Assembly: GCF_004798865.1 (NCBI RefSeq) | Contig: NW_025336481.1 | Location: 22,950,635 to 23,014,634 of the forward strand | Origin: Varanus komodoensis | Lineage: Eukaryota > Chordata > Lepidosauria > Squamata > Varanidae | Direction: 5' to 3' | Length of the DNA stretch: 64,000 nt | Shown here: piece by piece, positions 28,301 through 33,949 of the stretch | Layout of the letters: every line of letters begins with the position of its first letter | Numbering within the stretch: the first letter of the stretch is position 1 | Position numbers and translations under genes: made by a program | The notes under the pieces: generated by a model | The model's input: only the letters and a program-made list of their open reading frames with translations | What the model was told of the DNA's origin: nothing | Databases searched by the model: none

Positions 28301-30996
28301 TATGGCTCTGTGCCATGGCAGCTATGCCATGGAGTACCACAGGGCTCCATTTTGTCCCCTTTGCTGTTTAACATCTATATGAAACCACAGGGATAGGTCA
28401 TCAAGAGGTGTGGGCTGCGGAATCACCAGTACGCTGACGATACCCAGCTCTACCTCTCGTTGTCCACCAATCCAGGTGAGGCAGTGGCTGTACTGAACCG
28501 GTGCTTGGCCGAGGTAATGGGCTGGATGAGAGCCAATAAACTGAAGCTCAATCCAGACAAGACGGAGGTCCTGTTGGTTGGCGGATCGGGCTTCGGAGAG
28601 GGTGGATTTGACCTGGTCCTGAATGGGGTTGCACTCCCTCTTAGGGACAAGGTCCGCAGCTTAGGAGTACTCCTCGACCCGGAGCTTTCATTAGAAGCTC
28701 AGGTGACAGCGGTGGCGAGGAGCGCTTTCCTTCAGCTTCGGCTGATTAATCAGCTGCGCCTCTACCTGGAGTACGACTGCCTGGCGACGGTGACACACAC
28801 GCTGGTGACTTCCCGCCTAGACTTCTGTAACGCGCTTTACGTGGGGCTTCCCTTGAAGATAGTCCGGATACTTCAATTGGTTCAAAATAGAGCTGCCAGG
28901 TTGCTGACGGGGACGGGGCGTTATGTTCACATGACTCCAATTCTCCGACAGCTTCACTGGCTTCCCATTGAAGTCCGGGCCCAATTCAAAGTGTTGGTTA
29001 TGACCTATAAAGCCCTAAACGGCTTGGGACCTGGTTACCTGAAGGAGCGCTTACATCCATATATGCCCGCCCACCCCTTGAGATCTGCGGGAGAGGCCCT
29101 TCTCCGGGAACCCTCCGTGAAAGAAATTAGGAGGGTAGGTACTCGGAGGAGGGCTTTCTCCGCGGTGGCGCCCAATCTATGGAATGTGCTCCCCAGAGAG
29201 GTCCGCCTGGCGCCGTCGTTATTTGTTTTTCGGTGTCAGGTGAAGACCTTTTTATTTAAACGTCATTTTAATTGTTAACAATATTTACTTATTTATCTGG
29301 CCAGGGCGACTTCTCTTTTCTTTTCTTTTATAACTTTTCTTTTATAACTTCTTTTATATCGTTTATATTTTTTATTTATTTTATAACATTAATTTTAATT
29401 TTATATTGTTATTTTTGTATTGTATTGTATTTTATTGTGTTGTAAGCCGCCCCGAGGCTTCGGCAAGGGGCGGCATAGAAATGTTCTAATAATAATAATA
29501 ATAATTATAATTGCCAAAACAGTTTGGAAAGAATCAAAAGAGAAAATAGTGAATTATAACTCGGTTCATTTCTAGTGATACGTTATATGAAAAATGGAAA
29601 AATATAAAACTATTTTATTAACCATTTAAAAAACTGATATATACACATCACACAAAGATGTGCTTAAGTTAAATCAGTAGACTCTGAATAAGAAATCAGT
29701 TTACCAAAGGTATAAATTAAAATCTGAAAAATATTTACATTCTTGTATGTGTGTTTTGATAATGAAAAATTCTTTTAGAATTTATGGCTTAGAATAGCCA
29801 AAACTACTCACTGCTTTTTCTTCTGTCCCCTTCCTTCTGCCAAATCAGGAAAAAAATATAAACCCAGTTTTCTCACTGCTGTTACCTGCCTAGTCAATAT
29901 TGCAGGGTTGGCAGCTAATTCTTTCTGTTACTCAGATGCTGAACAGAGAAGCTGGGCTAGCACCAAACCATGGACATTTCTCTAAGCAAAATAACTGGAC
30001 TATTCTTTTTCTATGGGGAGCGTGAGAGAGAGAGAATATGCATGCACATTTTTATTATACATTTTATAATTTTGTAACCCACTCAAGGAATCTTCCTGGC
30101 TAATGAGGGATATAAATCCAATAAAAAATGAACGAACTATAACAAAAACAACTTCTCTGTGTCCTGGAGGTGAGGCACAGAGGAGGACTGTTAGTACCAC
30201 AAATACTGATAATCACCGGTCTACAAGTGGTAACACTACAAGGAGGAAATTATAATAGTTGAAGTTTTGCTTAAACTACCCAGATAGGTAACCAAAATTA
30301 CTAATATATTCTGACTGGAATAAACACTTTATACTCCAATGAAGTATATTGTATAATATATTGCATTAAATACACCTGTGAAATATATTTCATGGAGAGG
30401 GGGATTATGTAAGTCTCCCTGGGTTCTTTGCAGGGCAAACAGAAAGATAAAAATACAATAAATTAATAATTTTACATACTTTCATAACTTCAGCTGTCAT
30501 TTCTGAGCATACCAGGTCCCACTGGTACCTCAGCCCAATCTTCCTAGAGACCAGAGACATTTACTCAATTTCCTTTCATACCCAAACTGTTTCCACAGTA
30601 TCAGCAGATACAACAGAGATTATTTAATGAAAATTCCTTTATGGAAAATTCTTGATGACTATGATGTCCCAAGATCTAACAAATGCAACTATTATGGGCC
30701 TGTAATTAGACCATGAGATAAATCAATGACATGCCAGTATAAATCTACTTGAGATAAAAACAGCTATCTGGTCAATGACACCTTCAGTTTGCCACTAATA
30801 ATAGAAAAAGTATAGCTCCAGACAAAAATATAAACTCCATGTAATGGCAAAGGATACTGTTGCTACCCCAGCATACACAGCTAACTGGATGTGAGGGAGT
30901 GTGGGGACTGAATTGGTCCACTACAGTTATGGATGAAGAATCCCATATTTTAACATCATCATCTCCCGATGAAGCAAAACGGATGCTTTCCTGCAT
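1169..30996 (-). CDS. NEDD1: NEDD1, gamma-tubulin ring complex adaptor (12 coding exons, 3' end outside window)
   Basis: NEDD1 brings the gamma-tubulin ring complex to centrosomes and spindle microtubules. Coding exons, in transcript order, are 30996-30858, 23690-23596, 22483-22367, 20209-20069, 13343-13114, 12070-11869, 11042-10853, 9517-9386, 8224-8177, 6635-6412, 1948-1801 and 1325-1169. They join in phase into 607 codons plus 2 bases. Residues 1 to about 305 form the WD40 propeller, with WD-type motifs such as NIWDLK and TLWDVN. The rest is a Ser/Thr-rich linker and the start of the C-terminal region ([18 protein letters not shown]). I recognise the protein by recalled similarity to human NEDD1 (660 residues) along the whole length, for example [31 protein letters not shown] and SAHKTSV. 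The last roughly 55 residues, which hold the gamma-tubulin-binding helix, lie left of the window. No internal stops were found, so the gene looks functional. Confidence 0.95.
1801..1948 (-). CDS. NEDD1: NEDD1 exon 12, linker
   Basis: Residues 507-555, between a pyrimidine-rich acceptor (CCCCCCACAG) and the donor ACAA/GTAAGT. The sequence is Ser/Thr/Pro-rich and weakly conserved. NGTTST aligns near human NGSSTPN. The phase fits both neighbours. Confidence 0.85.
1965..2113 (+). repeat. Old L2/CR1-type LINE 3' tail
   Basis: TGTAAACTGCTTTGGAGAG followed by an AATAATAAAA tail is the usual shape of the 3' end shared by L2-group LINEs and their SINEs. It is diverged, so old. Confidence 0.45.
2695..3390 (-). 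mobile_element. DIRS retrotransposon fossil, 3' end (older copy)
   Basis: Read on the minus strand, the stretch near 2860-2700 has the same order of short motifs as the DIRS terminal region at 53660-53810: the ATATGGGTA-like segment, the CACACAT segment, the GTTGCTTA.CTGTA segment and CATCTGTGCA.TCACA. It is a broken old copy, clearly more diverged than the other one. The inner limit near 3390 is uncertain. Confidence 0.5.
3433..4240 (+). mobile_element. RTE/BovB LINE fragment, reverse transcriptase part
   Basis: An open frame (3448-3966) encodes the BovB reverse transcriptase, with [13 protein letters not shown] (the YADD catalytic motif), [20 protein letters not shown] and [10 protein letters not shown]. 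The sequence continues past a TGA at 3964-3966, where BovB has Arg (CGA to TGA is a typical CpG decay). It reaches FGHL and a GWQRMRWLD-like segment, then stops at about 4240. It is truncated at both ends. BovB is known for horizontal transfer between squamates and ruminants. Confidence 0.9.
4260..5160 (-). repeat. Possible L1-type ORF1 remnant (minus) in NEDD1 intron
   Basis: Around 5000-4800 the minus strand reads in pieces like [20 protein letters not shown], a coiled-coil pattern seen in LINE-1 ORF1 proteins. No ORF2 was seen nearby. The family is a guess. The rest of the stretch shows nothing recognisable. Confidence 0.25.
5556..5612. repeat. Perfect 15-bp inverted repeat (hairpin)
   Basis: CTTTTCCCTGTTGTA at 5556-5570 is followed 27 bases later by its exact complement TACAACAGGGAAAAG at 5598-5612. 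It sits in a purine-rich stretch (to about 5695) with GGGGAGAGAGGAGAGG-type sequence. It may belong to an unrecognised repeat. Confidence 0.6.
6412..6635 (-). CDS. NEDD1: NEDD1 exon 11, linker with conserved SP motifs
   Basis: Residues 432-506, between the acceptor TTCTAG and the donor AAACAG/GTGCAG, which is weaker than the usual GTRAG. The block [14 protein letters not shown] matches human VLHSSPLNVFMGSP. In human NEDD1 this region carries a known mitotic phosphoserine (Ser411, recalled rather than checked). The exon ends in phase 0. Confidence 0.9.
6729..6941. mobile_element. hAT-type MITE with 8-bp target duplication
   Basis: The ends CAGGGGTCTCAAACTC and GAGTTTGAGACCCCTG are perfect inverted repeats. 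The flanks TGCTAATG at 6721-6728 and at 6942-6949 are an exact 8-bp duplication, the hAT hallmark. The interior is GC-rich and non-coding, so it is non-autonomous. Confidence 0.92.
7321..7813. mobile_element. Non-autonomous DNA transposon with inverted ends
   Basis: The left end CAGTGGTACCTTGGCTCAC and the right end (complement CAGTGGTACCTCGGCTCAC) differ at one base. The interior is G-rich with no coding frame. Flanks are AA and TA, so a TA duplication that later decayed is possible (Tc1/mariner or pogo group). Confidence 0.7.
8177..8224 (-). CDS. NEDD1: NEDD1 exon 10, small linker exon
   Basis: This 48-base exon (residues 416-431) joins phase 1 to phase 1. It encodes [15 protein letters not shown], placed against human AVVNKGSDESIGKGD. 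The first TTGCAG is chosen as acceptor. A second AG nine bases further in would drop three residues. Confidence 0.8.
8230..9380. other. NEDD1 intron 9, nothing recognised
   Basis: Ordinary AT-rich intron. No conserved frame, structured repeat or splice-supported exon was seen. Confidence 0.5.
9386..9517 (-). CDS. NEDD1: NEDD1 exon 9, linker
   Basis: Residues 372-415. It contains [20 protein letters not shown], which matches human SSFDDTGKSSLGDMFSPIRD. The acceptor is TTCTAG and the donor ATG/GTAAGT. The FSP site is a candidate proline-directed phosphorylation site, as inferred from the motif. Confidence 0.9.
9520..10850. other. NEDD1 intron 8
   Basis: Mostly unique. About 9675-9700 holds the CCCATTGAAATCAACGGGAC core of an interspersed repeat that recurs in this window. 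Overlapping frames near 10358-10676 are shadows with no family match. Confidence 0.45.
10853..11042 (-). CDS. NEDD1: NEDD1 exon 8, linker
   Basis: Residues 309-371, between the acceptor TTTCAG and the donor CAG/GTAAAA. The sequence is polar and low in aromatics. It keeps short matches to human NEDD1 (GGMQNAG against GGVQNSG, VIQEKSG against VQEKAG), so it is the fast-evolving linker. Confidence 0.88.
11050..11860. other. NEDD1 intron 7, nothing recognised
   Basis: No coding frame or known repeat identified. Confidence 0.45.
11869..12070 (-). CDS. NEDD1: NEDD1 exon 7, last WD repeat
   Basis: Residues 241-308, between the acceptor GTAAAG and the donor AGG/GTAAGG. It encodes [19 protein letters not shown] and [11 protein letters not shown], matching human MPDGATLAIGSSRGK and ISAHKTSVQCI. 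This is the end of the propeller and the start of the linker. Confidence 0.93.
12183..12325 (-). repeat. tRNA-type SINE fragment (minus)
   Basis: GGTTAGGCTGAGAATGTG, GAAGACCTGAACCCAGGTC and CACTATACTACACC are the order of motifs of a squamate tRNA-derived SINE read backwards. The promoter head is at the right end. It is old and partial. Confidence 0.5.
12996..13068. repeat. 26-bp direct repeat near NEDD1 exon 6 donor
   Basis: The same 26 bases (starting ATTTCAGAAAGCCTATG) occur at 12996-13021 and 13043-13068, with a partial third unit between. They lie about 45 bases inside the intron after the exon 6 donor. Confidence 0.85.
13114..13343 (-). CDS. NEDD1: NEDD1 exon 6
   Basis: Residues 165-240, between the acceptor GTTACAG and the donor AAAAG/GTAAGT. 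It contains [29 protein letters not shown] and [16 protein letters not shown], which align with human NEDD1 and cover two WD repeats. Short direct repeats lie in the intron just past the donor. Confidence 0.94.
13844..14235. mobile_element. hAT-type non-autonomous element
   Basis: It starts CACTGATGGCAAACCTTTT and ends GGTTCACCACCACTT, an imperfect inverted pair. The flanks CTCTAAGC (13836-13843) and CTCTAACC (14236-14243) match 7 of 8, as expected of a hAT duplication. A related copy lies at 43665. Confidence 0.75.
14239..14306. repeat. Short interstitial telomere-like repeats
   Basis: Several CTAACCCTA units (AACCCTAACCCTA near 14271, CCCTAACCCTAAC near 14298) are interspersed with GTGCAC segments. 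The run is too short and irregular to be a true telomeric block. Confidence 0.5.
14509..14607. repeat. AT-only low-complexity block
   Basis: About 100 bases of ATTTTAATTTTA-type sequence, almost without G or C. Confidence 0.85.
14610..16060. other. NEDD1 intron 5, unassigned part
   Basis: No recognised element. A plus-strand frame at 15440-15766 (108 codons) has no family resemblance, so I do not call it a gene. Confidence 0.4.
16069..16620 (+). mobile_element. CR1 LINE fragment, reverse transcriptase part
   Basis: The pieces AAAGCTTTTGACAAAGTGCT (Lys-Ala-Phe-Asp-Lys-Val), GGTTCAGTCCTGAGCCCAGT (Gly-Ser-Val-Leu-Ser-Pro-Val), ATTTATAAATCATTTGGAAG and AAATGCAAAGTTCTGCATTT follow the CR1 reverse transcriptase in order. 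The YADD area is decayed and many breaks are present. Old, truncated. Confidence 0.75.
16620..18090. other. NEDD1 intron 5, unassigned part
   Basis: No recognised element. Only a short CA run near 17770. Confidence 0.4.
18092..18900 (-). mobile_element. CR1 LINE 3' end (minus), split by a SINE/L2 tail
   Basis: Read on the minus strand, 18900-18478 encodes pieces of the CR1 C-terminus, such as [20 protein letters not shown] and GLETLPYEE. 18345-18092 is the CR1 3' UTR end (GGTGGACTCAGTGACCTTTA type). Between them about 18346-18477 carries an unrelated tail (GATGTAAGCTGCCTTGAGCC, AATAAATAAA) on the plus strand, so one element landed in the other. Confidence 0.8.
19033..19367. mobile_element. 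Tigger/pogo-like non-autonomous element
   Basis: It starts TA/CAGTAGAACCTCGACTT and ends AGTCCTGCTCCCCTAATTGG then AGGGCCAACTT. The same kind of end recurs at 58735-58822. The inverted match between ends is weak, so it is old. Confidence 0.5.
19540..19690 (+). mobile_element. L2 LINE 3' end
   Basis: GGCCAGGGCGACTT, then GTAAGCCGCCCCGAGGCTTC and an AAATAAATAAATAAAC tail. This is the same 3' end as that of the long L2 at 29305-29512. Strongly 5'-truncated. Confidence 0.85.
20069..20209 (-). CDS. NEDD1: NEDD1 exon 5
   Basis: This exon has 47 whole codons (residues 118-164) between the acceptor TTTTTAG and the donor CAG/GTAAAG. It starts with [17 protein letters not shown] and contains GEIILHS and TPFGHGS, all near-identical to human NEDD1. 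Confidence 0.93.
20436..20782 (-). mobile_element. tRNA-derived SINE with 9-bp target duplication
   Basis: Read on the minus strand it begins with a tRNA-like head. The A box TGGCACAGTGGTTTAAACC is at 20771-20753 and the B box GGTCACCGGTTCGAATC at 20724-20708. It ends GGAAGCCTTTACCTTTAC. ACAATCCAC flanks it at 20427-20435 and 20783-20791. It looks nearly whole, and this family is common in lizards and snakes (recalled). Confidence 0.9.
21690..22175 (-). mobile_element. CR1 LINE 3' region (minus)
   Basis: Phrases such as CTACGCACTGTGTGAAGTAC, CTTCCTTTTGTCTGTCCTGA and TGGGATGACCCTGGGTTCTG are the complement of the CR1 3' coding end known from reptiles. The CAGATTTGTACAAGGG part matches 41800 in this window. 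Confidence 0.75.
22367..22483 (-). CDS. NEDD1: NEDD1 exon 4
   Basis: This exon has 39 whole codons (residues 79-117) between the acceptor AACTAG and the donor AAG/GTAAGG. It encodes [14 protein letters not shown] and LHRSLK, a WD repeat that matches the human TVNIWDLK and VHRSLK segment. Confidence 0.93.
22898..23146. mobile_element. hAT-type MITE with exact 8-bp target duplication
   Basis: The ends CAGTGCTTTTTTTG and CAAAAAAAGCCCTG are inverted. CTTATAAG flanks it at 22890-22897 and 23147-23154. It is short, non-coding and internally rich in GCAGATAGCAGACA-type repeats. Confidence 0.88.
23596..23690 (-). CDS. NEDD1: NEDD1 exon 3
   Basis: The acceptor TTTCAG comes before ATAATTTTC and the donor GTAAGT follows GAAGGG. 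The exon encodes residues 47-78, including [17 protein letters not shown] and [11 protein letters not shown]. Both align with human NEDD1 (NFLVTASSSGDKIVVS, KPVPLLELAEG). It forms blades of the WD40 propeller. Confidence 0.93.
23760..25915. other. NEDD1 intron 2, left part
   Basis: Mostly unique AT-rich intron. 24470-24660 is a long pyrimidine-rich stretch (CTTTTTCTTTTTC, CCCTCCCTCCCACC). GTTATCTAA and TTAGATAAC near 25871-25893 form a small inverted repeat next to the LINE start. Confidence 0.5.
25918..29512 (+). mobile_element. Nearly full-length L2 LINE (endonuclease + reverse transcriptase)
   Basis: A GC-rich 5' UTR (to about 26130) is followed by one long protein. The endonuclease is in 26139-27110 ([42 protein letters not shown]). 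A linker comes next, then the reverse transcriptase, with [18 protein letters not shown] and [18 protein letters not shown]. The YADD motif is at 28430-28441, followed by [18 protein letters not shown]-terminal parts run to the stop at 29276-29278. The 3' tail is GTAAGCCGCCCCGAGGCTTC with (AAT)n. Only three breaks were found: TAG at 26838-26840, a frame change near 27955-27970, and TAG at 28394-28396 where the family has Glu. It is therefore young or recently active, but this copy cannot make the whole protein. The clade call (L2 rather than CR1) is from recall. Confidence 0.9.
29515..30850. other. NEDD1 intron 2, part next to exon 2
   Basis: AT-rich unique sequence. 30065-30130 has TTGTAACCCACTCAAGGAAT and AATAAAAAATGAAC, a weak L2-type 3' tail. 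Confidence 0.45.
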
Positions 30997-31004
30997 GGCT
31001 GTAC
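30858..31004 (-). CDS. NEDD1: NEDD1 exon 2, start codon and first WD repeat
   Basis: The acceptor (CTTACAG) is followed by GTACAGCC and ATG at 30996-30994, giving [13 protein letters not shown]. The human protein begins [13 protein letters not shown], which decides the start. The context has G at -3. The exon holds residues 1-46 and ends one base into the next codon, before GTATCC. A second ATG further upstream in frame lies in the intron and is not used. Confidence 0.93.
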
Positions 31005-31136
31005 CTGTAAGCAACAAAGGAAAATGAACCTCGAGTATAGGGTACTTAGATATTTATGAACCATTACAAGTTAAATATCAAACATTATTGATTGTAGTCA
31101 GAAAAAAAGTGTTTTACTCCTAAAACTGCAAACTCA

Positions 31137-31600
31137 CAAGAAATGGAGTGGCTCTAATAATGACGCAAGATGTAGCAGAGGCAGTATTGGCCTATAATGC
31201 AAAGTTCAATTACCAAACAAAATTAGGGAAAACCTATCAACATAACATCATTCAAGTCTGCACTCCAACAGCAGATGCTGAAGAAGTAGAAGAAGAATAT
31301 TTCTGCAGGTGTTCAAGAGGAAATTGATAACACACCAAAACAAGTCATGATGCTAATCCTAAACTGGAATGGAAAAGCAGGAAAAAAAGCAAAAGAAAAA
31401 AATGGCCTAGGGGCAAGAAATGAGGCAGGAGAATGACACATGAAACCCACTCATGAATGGTTGATGAAGCCAACCACCTGTTCACTGCAAACACATATTT
31501 CAGACAACTGCTCAGAGAATTGCATTTATGTACATCACCAGATGGCCAATACAGAAATCAAACAGATTATGCAAAAACAGCCTTGGAGATGAGGGGGAAG
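31137..31600 (+). mobile_element. RTE/BovB LINE fragment, endonuclease part
   Basis: Translated pieces follow the BovB endonuclease in order: RNGVALI-like, then NIIQVCTPTADAEE, then a GDWNAKVG-like WNGKAG, GLGARNEAG, and ANTYFRQ-, TSPDGQYRNQIDY-like pieces. Several frameshifts are present. It ends near 31600, so it is a 5' fragment without the reverse transcriptase. Confidence 0.8.
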
Positions 31601-31789
31601 GGAGGGAACTAGTACTGCCAAAGGTATGAGATATCCTGGCACCTCAGTCTTCTTCCTTCCCACTCTAAAGTGCAGCAATTAGACAATGTACATTGCAGGG
31701 CAGAAATATGCAGAAAACTTTTGCATCTGCACTCCTCTGACCCTGCTTAGGATAGTCATAATTCTCCCAATTTGGAAGGCTATGGACAT

Positions 31790-32015
31790 TCTGCCCTAAA
31801 CTAGCTGTCCTCAAGGTGGTGTTCTCCAGGTGTGTCAGACTACAGCTTTCATCTCACACACACCCCAACCAGTATGTTCAGTGACTGTGTTCTTGTCTGG
31901 GATGATGAAAGTTATAGTCAAAAGCAACTGATAGACTCCACATTGAAACAGCTGCAAGGGAATTGTTGTTGTTGTTATCCCACCCCACTAGCCCACTCAG
32001 CTCCCTGGGCGGATT
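31790..32015. repeat. Palindromic MITE-like piece and L2-type tail
   Basis: GTCAGACTACAGCTTTCATC followed by GATGATGAAAGTTATAGTC is a decayed version of a reptile palindromic repeat. 31965-32015 (GTTGTTGTTATCCCACCCC) resembles the complement of an L2-type tail. Low certainty. Confidence 0.35.
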
Positions 32016-32036
32016 ACAGACAAATATCTGCTCCCA

Positions 32037-32107
32037 AGGAATTTTCAACAGGGATTTTCAACAGGAAGGAATTTTCCCAAGGAATTTTCAACAGGAATTT
32101 TCCCATA
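32037..32107. repeat. Small tandem repeat of GGAATTTTCAACAGG units
   Basis: Variants of AATTTTCAACAGG and GGAATTTTCCCA occur four to five times in a row. Confidence 0.7.
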
Positions 32108-32651
32108 CTACCTTGCCAGTGGCAACATACTTACAAAAAAAAAACAAAAAAAAACTTTCATGGCTGCGGGATAGTAGGAATTATAGTCGTACAAACTAAA
32201 ATGCACTAGGAAGGAGAAGGTTAGTGTAGGCACTTTCTAGCGCGTAAATCCCGTTGCACTCAATGGGATTTAATTCCGAGAAGATACGCACAAACTGGCG
32301 CTTTATGAGTCGCTCCTGTTCATTTCCGAGGGAAGCAACTGGTGCCTCACTTCTTGGGACAAAAGAGCAACTGTGAAGGTGCTCCACAGTCTTCTTTTCC
32401 AGCTCACAAAAGGAGCGGAACGGAGCGGCTCTTTCAGGAGGAGCTCCCAGTGCAAATGACAAAGAGGACCCCTTCCCTTCCTGGACCAAGGCAAGGGCCC
32501 GGCACCAGCCAAACGGGGTCCGCTCGCTCTGGCGGGCCGGACCACCACGAAGGGCCAAAGGAAGTCCTTCGCTGAGGCGTCGGAGAAAGACCGGGTGCCG
32601 GGACCCCCGTCCCTGGCTTCGGAACAATGACAGTCGCCGCCCCCCGCTCAC

Positions 32652-32720
32652 CTTCCGCTCGGCCGGGACCCCCCGGGTTAGCGTGTTCTAGCCGGCCCGA
32701 CTCATCTTCCCAGACATGAG
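32652..32720 (-). other. NEDD1: NEDD1 exon 1, 5' UTR (non-coding; 5' end approximate)
   Basis: A strong donor read on the minus strand (GGAAG/GTGAGC, exon end at 32652) lies in the CpG island upstream of the first coding exon. This fits the 5' UTR exon of NEDD1, whose ATG is 8 bases into the next exon. The transcription start cannot be read from sequence alone, so the upper limit is a guess. Confidence 0.5.
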
Positions 32721-32722
32721 GC

Positions 32723-32734
32723 GTTGCTAGGCAG
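32723..32734. promoter_or_regulatory. RFX X-box-like site near NEDD1 start
   Basis: The sequence GTTGCTAGGCAG closely fits the RFX-factor X-box (GTTGCYATGGCAAC type, with one or two departures in the second half-site). RFX factors control ciliary and centrosomal genes. Position at a promoter supports it, but binding is an inference. Confidence 0.4.
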
Positions 32735-33104
32735 AAGCGCCCATCCACAAACTTTCGAAGCAGGCGCCCTCTCCTCCTCGTCCCGCAAAATGCGCTGGAC
32801 CACTCGCGGCGGACTTCCCTCGATTCTTAAACTTAGTAGCCCGTCCCAATAGGCACCGCGGGGAAAGATTCGCCCCAACCCCCCCCCCCCGCTCCTCTCC
32901 GGGCTTCCCCACCTCGAGCGGGCTCTCTTTACGGCAGCCGAGAAAGGGCAAAAGAGATCGAGGCGCGTTCGCCCTCCCTAATTGGAAAGGAAGAAACGAT
33001 GGAGGCGGAGCTTTATTTCAAAATGGATTGTTGGGCGAGAGGCCAGCTTTGTCGTGTGATTCCTGTTTAACTGTTAAAAACAGAACGGGGTGGGAAATAA
33101 TTTA

Positions 33105-33160
33105 AGCCAGCCTTCCACAACCAGGCACCCTCCAAATAGGTTTGATGTACTGCGCCCACC
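33105..33160. repeat. Palindromic-MITE end, partial
   Basis: AGCCTTCCACAACCAGGCACCCTCC resembles one arm of the reptile repeat whose small copy is at 52607. Partial. Confidence 0.35.
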
Positions 33161-33846
33161 ATCCGCAGCGAGCGGCTGACTGAGGCGCTCCGGTCCCTCG
33201 ATCCACGGGACCGGATCCGACTCCTGTACCTCGAGTCTGGCTAGTAAGACCTCCGGTGCCCAGTTGCACGTAAGGACTACAACACTTGTCTTTCCCAACA
33301 GCACGCTGAAGTAAAACACCATCTGGATGGCGCCAGGTTGGGGAAAGCTGCACCAAGCCACGCTGTACGGCGAAAAAGTCACGTCCTGTAGATGGAACTT
33401 GGCTGAAAGCGGCGGCACCAAGGCGCCCTCGCTCCACGGACTTCTGAGCTGTCGGGACTAGTAAAGGCTAGCAGAGGCTCGGGTATCTGTGACAGGCTTG
33501 AGCTCACGCACGCCACCCTTCTCGCTTCCTTAGCTCTGTCTTCCCATTTTACACGAACATTCTCGGCACATCATTTTATTTTCCAGAGTGTGTGAGTGTC
33601 GTGCAGCAAAAATGAAGAATTCTGTGCCATTTAACAACTAACAAATTATATCAGAAACTTTCGTGGACTAGAGCCAACTTTTATTATATTAAGTGCTCTC
33701 GGTTGATAGCTGGGTCCATTAGCATATGACCCCTCTCTCTGCATCTGTTCTGCCTGTACCCGTACCTGCCAACTGAGGAGCTTTTATCCTCACTTTATCC
33801 ATCTAGTGCGTATCAGTGTATGCAAGAATACCAGGGCTGTCTTAAC

Positions 33847-33946
33847 NNNNNNNNNNNNNNNNNNNNNNNNNNNNNNNNNNNNNNNNNNNNNNNNNNNNNN
33901 NNNNNNNNNNNNNNNNNNNNNNNNNNNNNNNNNNNNNNNNNNNNNN
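33847..33946. other. Assembly gap, 100 N
   Basis: Exactly 100 unknown bases, a conventional placeholder length, so the true gap size is unknown. It lies just upstream of the NEDD1 CpG island. Confidence 0.99.
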
Positions 33947-33949
33947 ATA

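Larger units (their letters stand above)
32230..33450. promoter_or_regulatory. CpG-island promoter of NEDD1
   Basis: This stretch is far richer in G+C and CpG than its surroundings (the rest of the window is AT-rich) and spans the NEDD1 exon 1 donor. No TATA box is evident. CCAAT-type motifs lie at 32846-32850 and, on the minus strand, at 32985-32981. The extent is judged by eye. Confidence 0.75.

Noticed and set aside
32196-33437. Several long frames in the CpG island on both strands
   Set aside because: GC-rich DNA has few stop codons. The frames overlap and carry low-complexity Pro/Arg/Gly sequence.
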